The translations under genes and the position numbers were made by a program. This document shows, piece after piece, positions 5,736 to 8,834 of a DNA stretch of 8,834 nt (the stretch's first letter is position 1; each line of letters starts with the position of its first letter). This stretch comes from an uncultured Alphaproteobacteria bacterium. Lineage in GTDB: Bacteria > Pseudomonadota > Alphaproteobacteria > UBA7985 > CAJQQZ01. The stretch is from the NCBI GenBank assembly GCA_905480445.1, contig CAJQQJ010000169.1:1-8834 (forward strand). Reading direction: 5' to 3'. The notes below the pieces were generated by a model. That model made no database searches and had not been told where the DNA came from. It worked only from the letters and a program-made list of their open reading frames with translations.

Positions 5736-6539
5736 ATGACTGTTAATGTGCAGAGAAATGGATCGATTTGGACGGTGCAGATCAACCGCCCTGAGGCACG
5801 TAATGCAGTAAACCCCGCGACGGCAACTTTGCTCTTTGAGGCCTTTCTCGAGTTTGACGCCGATCCTAATGCAGTGGTCGCTATCTTCACTGGCGATCAA
5901 ACGGCCTTTTGCGCTGGCTTCGACCTCAAGGAAGCCGCCGAAGGAATGACGCCGGCTTGGATGACTAAGCATCAGATTCCAGAGGACTGGTCTGATCCTG
6001 TCGTGCAACCTTTGCCGGGCCCGATGGGGCCGTCTCGACTTCAGCTTTCTAAGCCTGTGATTGCCGCCATCGAAGGGCCAGCCGTTGCCGGAGGAATGGA
6101 ACTCGCTTTGTGGTCAGACATTCGGATCGCTTCGACTTCTGCTTATTTTGGCATCTATTGCCGACGGTGGGGCGTGCCCTTGATTGACGGCGGTACAGTT
6201 CGTTTGCCTGCGGTTGTTGGCCAGGGTAGGGCGACGGATCTAGTCTTGACTGGTCGTCAAGTTGAGGCTGAGGAAGCTTATCACATTGGCCTCGCTAATC
6301 GCCTTTGTGAGCCGGGTAAGGCCTATGAGACGGCCTTGGACTATGCCGAGAACATACTGCGTTTCCCGCAAGGTTGTATGCTTTCCGATCATAGATCTGC
6401 CCGCCCGACACCTGAACAGCTGGCGAAGGCTTTACGGCGCGAATGGTGCAGTGCTGATCTTATCCTGAATGAAGGTGCAGCTGGTGCTAGTCGATTCTCG
6501 TCGGGTAAAGGGCGCGGCGGAAATTTTGGAGATATCTAA
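5736..6539 (+). CDS. Enoyl-CoA hydratase/isomerase (crotonase) family protein
   Basis: A 267-residue crotonase-fold enzyme acting on acyl-CoA thioesters, of usual length and cytosolic. The first oxyanion-hole element is FCAGFDLKE (58-66) and the second is IEGPAVAGGMELALWSDIRIAS (112-133), with glycines 119-120. E122 corresponds to Glu144 of rat mitochondrial enoyl-CoA hydratase. The second catalytic Glu (Glu164 in the rat enzyme) aligns by position with Cys142 in the segment FGIYCRRWGVPLIDGGTVRLP (138-158). This CRRWGVPLIDGGT form is typical of a broad, mostly uncharacterised crotonase subgroup, in which Asp151 may take a catalytic role. Hydration, isomerisation or hydrolysis are all possible. 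AGGAG at 5724-5728 overlaps the GST stop codon. The next gene begins 1 bp after this stop, so the two are almost certainly translationally coupled. Confidence 0.92.
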   Translation: MTVNVQRNGSIWTVQINRPEARNAVNPATATLLFEAFLEFDADPNAVVAIFTGDQTAFCAGFDLKEAAEGMTPAWMTKHQIPEDWSDPVVQPLPGPMGPSRLQLSKPVIAAIEGPAVAGGMELALWSDIRIASTSAYFGIYCRRWGVPLIDGGTVRLPAVVGQGRATDLVLTGRQVEAEEAYHIGLANRLCEPGKAYETALDYAENILRFPQGCMLSDHRSARPTPEQLAKALRREWCSADLILNEGAAGASRFSSGKGRGGNFGDI

Positions 6540-6540
6540 T

Positions 6541-7761
6541 ATGGCAAGAACTTACTCATTTCCAGACTGCCACTGGAATTGGCCAGTGCAATTGACTCAC
6601 AAACATGGCGTCCGCCATGACGAGATGGTCTACACTGGTGGCCAAGTCGATCTGGACCCCCAAGGTAATGTGCTCAATCCAGACCTATTGGAGCCACAGG
6701 TTCGAAACTCTATGAACTATCTACGGATTGTTCTGGAGGATCTGAACGCGAACCTTCAAAACTTGGTTAAGATTGTGGTTTTCTACACTGGAGACGCCAA
6801 CGATGAGTGGCGTATTCAGGAGCTGATCGCCGAAATCATTGGTCAGGATGCTAAACCAGTACTGAACCTAGTGCCAAAGCCAGAGCTTTGTTATCCCCAT
6901 ATGCGCTGTGAGATTGAGGGCGTTGCCATGGCACGTGAAGACGGTCGTCCTGTGCCACGCAGCTATCACCATCTGAAGGAAATGCCAAAGCTGCATGAAG
7001 CGTTTTCCCATGTTATCCAATCGGGTGAAATGATCTTTACGTCGGACATGTCAACCATGCGCGCCGACGGTTCTATTGATGAACCAGGTGCTTTGACCAC
7101 ACAAACCCAACTGATGATGGAGCGGCTGAATGAATGCCTAGGCGCAGTTGGTGCCGACTGTAATGATGTTTGCCAACTCAATCTTTTCTATGTCGATTCA
7201 ACATCAGCCGAGGACTGGGAAGCGCCGGCCTTGATCCGCGCAGGTTTTTTCGCTGAGCCTGGCCCCGCCGCAACCGGCGTACCGGTAGAGAGATTCGCTC
7301 AAGAAGAACTTTGCACCAAGATCTTTGTAACCGCCATGCGTGGCAGCAATGGTGAGAAGCTGGAAAAGACTTATTCCTGGCCGAAAGGGCACTGGGACTG
7401 GACGGTGCATTTGCCCTATAAACACGGCAACAAGTGTGGACGCATGATCCATATGGGCGGGCAAGTATCAATCGATCAATACGCCAATGTCATTGACCCT
7501 GACGACATGGTTGCTCAAACAAAAACCGCAATGAACTACATCCGTGATGTATTGGCGGAATTTGGTGCAACTCTGGATGACGTGATCAAAGTCCGGACAT
7601 TTTACCAAGGCACAGCCTCAGCCGAAGCCCTGCACGAAAACCTGCTAATTAGATCGAATTCATACACAGAGCCAGGACCGGCAACGACGGGAATTCCGGT
7701 GCCTTGCTTGGTTTATCCATCAATGGTGATTGAAATAGAGATCATAGCGATGGTTGGATAG
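6541..7761 (+). CDS. Triple-domain RidA/YjgF-type (Rid superfamily) fusion protein
   Basis: A 406-residue protein, about three times a normal Rid subunit. Three YjgF/YER057c/UK114 domains are visible at about 5-130, 143-267 and 277-405. Domains 1 and 3 are clear relatives (YSxPxxHWxWxVxL, KHG, GGQV, MNYxR, FYxG; about 34 identities in 80 aligned residues by eye), while domain 2 is more diverged. Classic RidA is a homotrimer hydrolysing reactive enamines/imines at subunit interfaces, with a key Arg in its PARS segment. Here the matching positions read KPVLN (105-109), GPAAT (241-245) and GPATT (379-383), so that Arg is missing in all three. Classical deaminase activity is therefore unlikely. 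The start at 6541 is chosen over an upstream in-frame ATG (6469) inside the crotonase gene: GGAG at 6528-6531 lies 9 bp before, and domain 1 begins here. Last gene of the operon, followed by a hairpin at 7800-7826. Confidence 0.88.
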   Translation: MARTYSFPDCHWNWPVQLTHKHGVRHDEMVYTGGQVDLDPQGNVLNPDLLEPQVRNSMNYLRIVLEDLNANLQNLVKIVVFYTGDANDEWRIQELIAEIIGQDAKPVLNLVPKPELCYPHMRCEIEGVAMAREDGRPVPRSYHHLKEMPKLHEAFSHVIQSGEMIFTSDMSTMRADGSIDEPGALTTQTQLMMERLNECLGAVGADCNDVCQLNLFYVDSTSAEDWEAPALIRAGFFAEPGPAATGVPVERFAQEELCTKIFVTAMRGSNGEKLEKTYSWPKGHWDWTVHLPYKHGNKCGRMIHMGGQVSIDQYANVIDPDDMVAQTKTAMNYIRDVLAEFGATLDDVIKVRTFYQGTASAEALHENLLIRSNSYTEPGPATTGIPVPCLVYPSMVIEIEIIAMVG

Positions 7762-7799
7762 CCGGAAGGACATTTACGGATCAACAGTTGGGGCGAAAC

Positions 7800-7826
7800 T
7801 AGGTTCCAAAATTTTATCGGAACCTA
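7800..7826. terminator. Probable bidirectional terminator between convergent genes
   Basis: TAGGTTCC (7800-7807) and GGAACCTA (7819-7826) form an 8-bp perfect stem with an 11-nt AT-rich loop. It starts 39 bp after the triple-Rid stop and directly abuts the stop of the convergent lipoprotein gene. Flanking U tracts are short on both strands (TTAATCT on plus, AGTTTCG on minus), so efficiency is uncertain. Confidence 0.6.
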
Positions 7827-8213
7827 TTAATCTGTGAATTGAATAACTGTCCCTTTACCTTCACGGACGCCCCAGCTGGCGAGCCCAATTCGAACTGAAG
7901 ATTTCGTGGCGAATGTTATTGCATCACCACCTAGTTTTGCTGCTTCGGTTTGCATTTTTTTCTTTACCATTTCAGCAGTTGGAGAAGGGTGGAGAGCAGT
8001 GGATTTGTTGACTGTCACCAACAGGTGCTTCTTCAGTATTTTGTAAGGGCGCGAAGGGTAATCACCCGAAAAGAGTCTAATTTCAGAGGCAGGGGTCGAA
8101 GCAGATATTGCCGCTGAACTTTGTTGAGCATTGCTCGTGTCCCAAGTTCCACCACAAGAGGAGGTTAGCGCCATTATCGATAATGCTAGCCCTGTTAGAA
8201 TCATTCTTTTCAT
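7827..8213 (-). CDS. Small lipoprotein of unknown function
   Basis: A 128-residue predicted lipoprotein. Residues 1-19 form a signal peptide: MKRM, a hydrophobic stretch (5-16), then LTSSC with C20 as the lipidated cysteine. The lipobox is slightly non-standard, with Thr at -3. Residues +2 and +3 are Gly-Thr-like rather than Asp, so outer-membrane sorting is expected. A low-complexity Ser/Ala linker (about 24-43) leads to a compact domain with PYKIL (57-60), VTV (66-68), and AEMVKKKMQTEAAKLGGDAITF (80-101). The AAKLGGDAI segment resembles the AxxLGADAV motif of small envelope lipoproteins with a YbjQ/RcsF-like fold, but I cannot assign a family with confidence. The start at 8213 (not 8270) is supported by AAAGGA (minus strand, 8221-8226) 7 bp upstream and by the signal peptide. 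It converges on the triple-Rid gene. Confidence 0.75.
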   Translation of the reverse strand: MKRMILTGLALSIMALTSSCGGTWDTSNAQQSSAAISASTPASEIRLFSGDYPSRPYKILKKHLLVTVNKSTALHPSPTAEMVKKKMQTEAAKLGGDAITFATKSSVRIGLASWGVREGKGTVIQFTD

Positions 8214-8254
8214 ATCAATTTCCTTTGCCAATGCGTTTGATGGTACATATAGGT

Positions 8255-8278
8255 GAGTCAACGTCGCCAACGTTACTC
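8255..8278. promoter_or_regulatory. Palindromic site upstream of the lipoprotein gene
   Basis: AACGT (8260-8264), CGCCA spacer, ACGTT (8270-8274) form a perfect 5-bp palindrome. It is extended by GAGT (8255-8258) and ACTC (8275-8278) with one bulged C at 8259. It lies 42-65 bp upstream of the minus-strand start codon, a normal operator position. No convincing -35/-10 pair was found around it. Confidence 0.4.
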
Positions 8279-8360
8279 AACATATGATTGTTTTGACCTT
8301 TTACAATGGTTGATACCTAGTTTCTCGACTGCTTAATGTCTCGCAACGATAGGCAAGGAT

Positions 8361-8409
8361 TAACCAAAAGCACTTGCTTTTCAGTTAGCCGCTGCCGGCG
8401 CAGTGGGCT
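8361..8409 (+). repeat. Two adjacent hairpins in the divergent intergenic region
   Basis: Hairpin A: TAAC (8361-8364) with GTTA (8384-8387), plus inner AAAAGC (8366-8371) with GCTTTT (8376-8381) and a 4-nt loop. Hairpin B: AGCC (8387-8390) with GGCT (8406-8409), plus CTGC (8392-8395) with GCAG (8400-8403) and loop CGGC. The two touch at 8387. They could form a structured 5' leader for the small gene at 8474, or the end of a minus-strand leader. Hairpin A ends in a short T run and has a terminator-like look. Confidence 0.45.
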
Positions 8410-8473
8410 GTAGCTGTAGGAATTCCGTTGTAATCAGAAGAACTGATCCTAATCTAGTGTACTGGGAGTCTTT

Positions 8474-8674
8474 ATGATCATCTTTCGTCTTATCGCCGTT
8501 ATCCTCAGTTTCGGAACTCTATTTTGTGTTCTTTGCTCGTTCACACATCGCTGGAATGCTTTTTACCGAAATAAGCCAGAGCCTGAAGTTTCTCGCAAGT
8601 GGGCTGATTGGTGGTTTAAGAAAGCTCTGATCTTTAGCTTTCCGGCTGCAGGACTCAGTTGGTTGGTGTTTTAA
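8474..8674 (+). CDS. Small two-helix membrane protein of unknown function
   Basis: A 66-residue predicted inner-membrane protein. Helix 1 covers about 3-22 (IFRLIAVILSFGTLFCVLCS) and helix 2 about 49-65. They are joined by a polar, positively charged loop (HRWNAFYRNKPEPEVSRKWADWWFKK). Its composition and clean ribosome site (GGGAG at 8464-8468, 5 bp before the ATG) support a real gene despite its size. No family is recognised. The loop's KPEPEVSRKW segment and paired tryptophans are the features to use in a search. It lies alone, after a hairpin-rich leader and before 160 bp without a recognisable gene. Confidence 0.6.
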   Translation: MIIFRLIAVILSFGTLFCVLCSFTHRWNAFYRNKPEPEVSRKWADWWFKKALIFSFPAAGLSWLVF

Positions 8675-8834
8675 ACAAGTGTAACTATTTAACGATCTGC
8701 TAGAATCACAAAACCTTTGTAGCGCTAAAAGCTCCTTGAAGTAACGCGGCCTTCTTGCTAGATCGCCTGCTCGATAGATAAAATTCTAGTAAAGACCTTG
8801 TGTGATGGATCAGTTTAGCCAATATATCCCTGTC
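8675..8834. other. Intergenic, nothing recognised up to the window edge
   Basis: No plausible coding start with a ribosome site, and no terminator for the preceding gene. The only structure seen is a spaced 7-bp inverted repeat, CTAGAAT (8700-8706) and ATTCTAG (8783-8789), and the 8-bp palindrome TAGCGCTA at 8720-8727; both may be chance. Confidence 0.4.

Noticed and set aside
6262..6468. 68-codon plus-strand frame inside the crotonase gene
   Set aside because: Shadow of a strongly conserved crotonase; no ribosome site of its own.
6469..6540. 24-residue N-terminal extension of the triple-Rid protein
   Set aside because: It lies within the crotonase gene in another frame; ATG 6541 has GGAG at 9 bp and begins where the first Rid domain begins.
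7178..7471. Two overlapping minus-strand frames antisense to the triple-Rid gene
   Set aside because: Both oppose a clearly conserved coding region and show no motif or ribosome site.
8214..8270. 19-residue N-terminal extension of the lipoprotein
   Set aside because: It would bury the signal peptide, and a good ribosome site lies directly before the internal ATG at 8213.
8356..8392. Integron attC-like site (TAAC...GTTA around a hairpin)
   Set aside because: Only about 27 bp between the core sites, the right core reads GTTAGCC instead of GTTRRRY, and there are no L box sequences, integrase or cassettes.
1..8834. A defence island, CRISPR array, prophage or tRNA
   Set aside because: No repeat-spacer pattern, cas, toxin-antitoxin, restriction or phage gene, and no cloverleaf-like sequence was seen on either strand.

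Overview
The window looks like chromosomal DNA of a Gram-negative bacterium, most likely a marine-type alphaproteobacterium with moderate GC. This is inferred from the style of the proteins (two glutathione S-transferases, a crotonase of the RRWGVP type, a divergent Tag-like glycosylase, an outer-membrane-type lipoprotein) and from Shine-Dalgarno sites ahead of most genes. I see no tRNA, rRNA, CRISPR array, phage module or complete mobile element.

Left edge (1-139): this has the form of one end of an IS21-type insertion sequence, with two 20-bp subterminal repeats and an outer tip that reads TGTCAACG on the minus strand. It runs directly into a long gene (about 148-1743) for a von Willebrand A domain followed by a long coiled coil. 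The IS appears to have cut off the original 5' end, because the protein keeps the cysteines of an exported family but has no signal peptide.

Middle (1785-5016): single genes for a glutathione S-transferase, an intact PHP-domain metal-dependent phosphoesterase, a divergent 3-methyladenine DNA glycosylase I-like protein, and, on the minus strand, a GNAT acetyltransferase. The 314-bp gap before the glycosylase gene is rich in inverted repeats and may be a structured leader or a small RNA.

Operon (5081-7761): a second GST, a crotonase-fold enzyme and a protein made of three fused RidA/YjgF-type domains are packed with 10-bp and 1-bp gaps. They probably act together in an unidentified catabolic or detoxifying pathway. 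The triple-Rid protein is the most unusual product here: RidA normally works as a homotrimer, and this looks like a trimer in one chain, with the usual catalytic arginine replaced in all three domains.

Right edge (7800-8834): a probable bidirectional terminator, a small minus-strand lipoprotein gene with a palindrome upstream, an intergenic stretch with two adjacent hairpins, a small two-helix membrane protein, and 160 bp with nothing recognisable.
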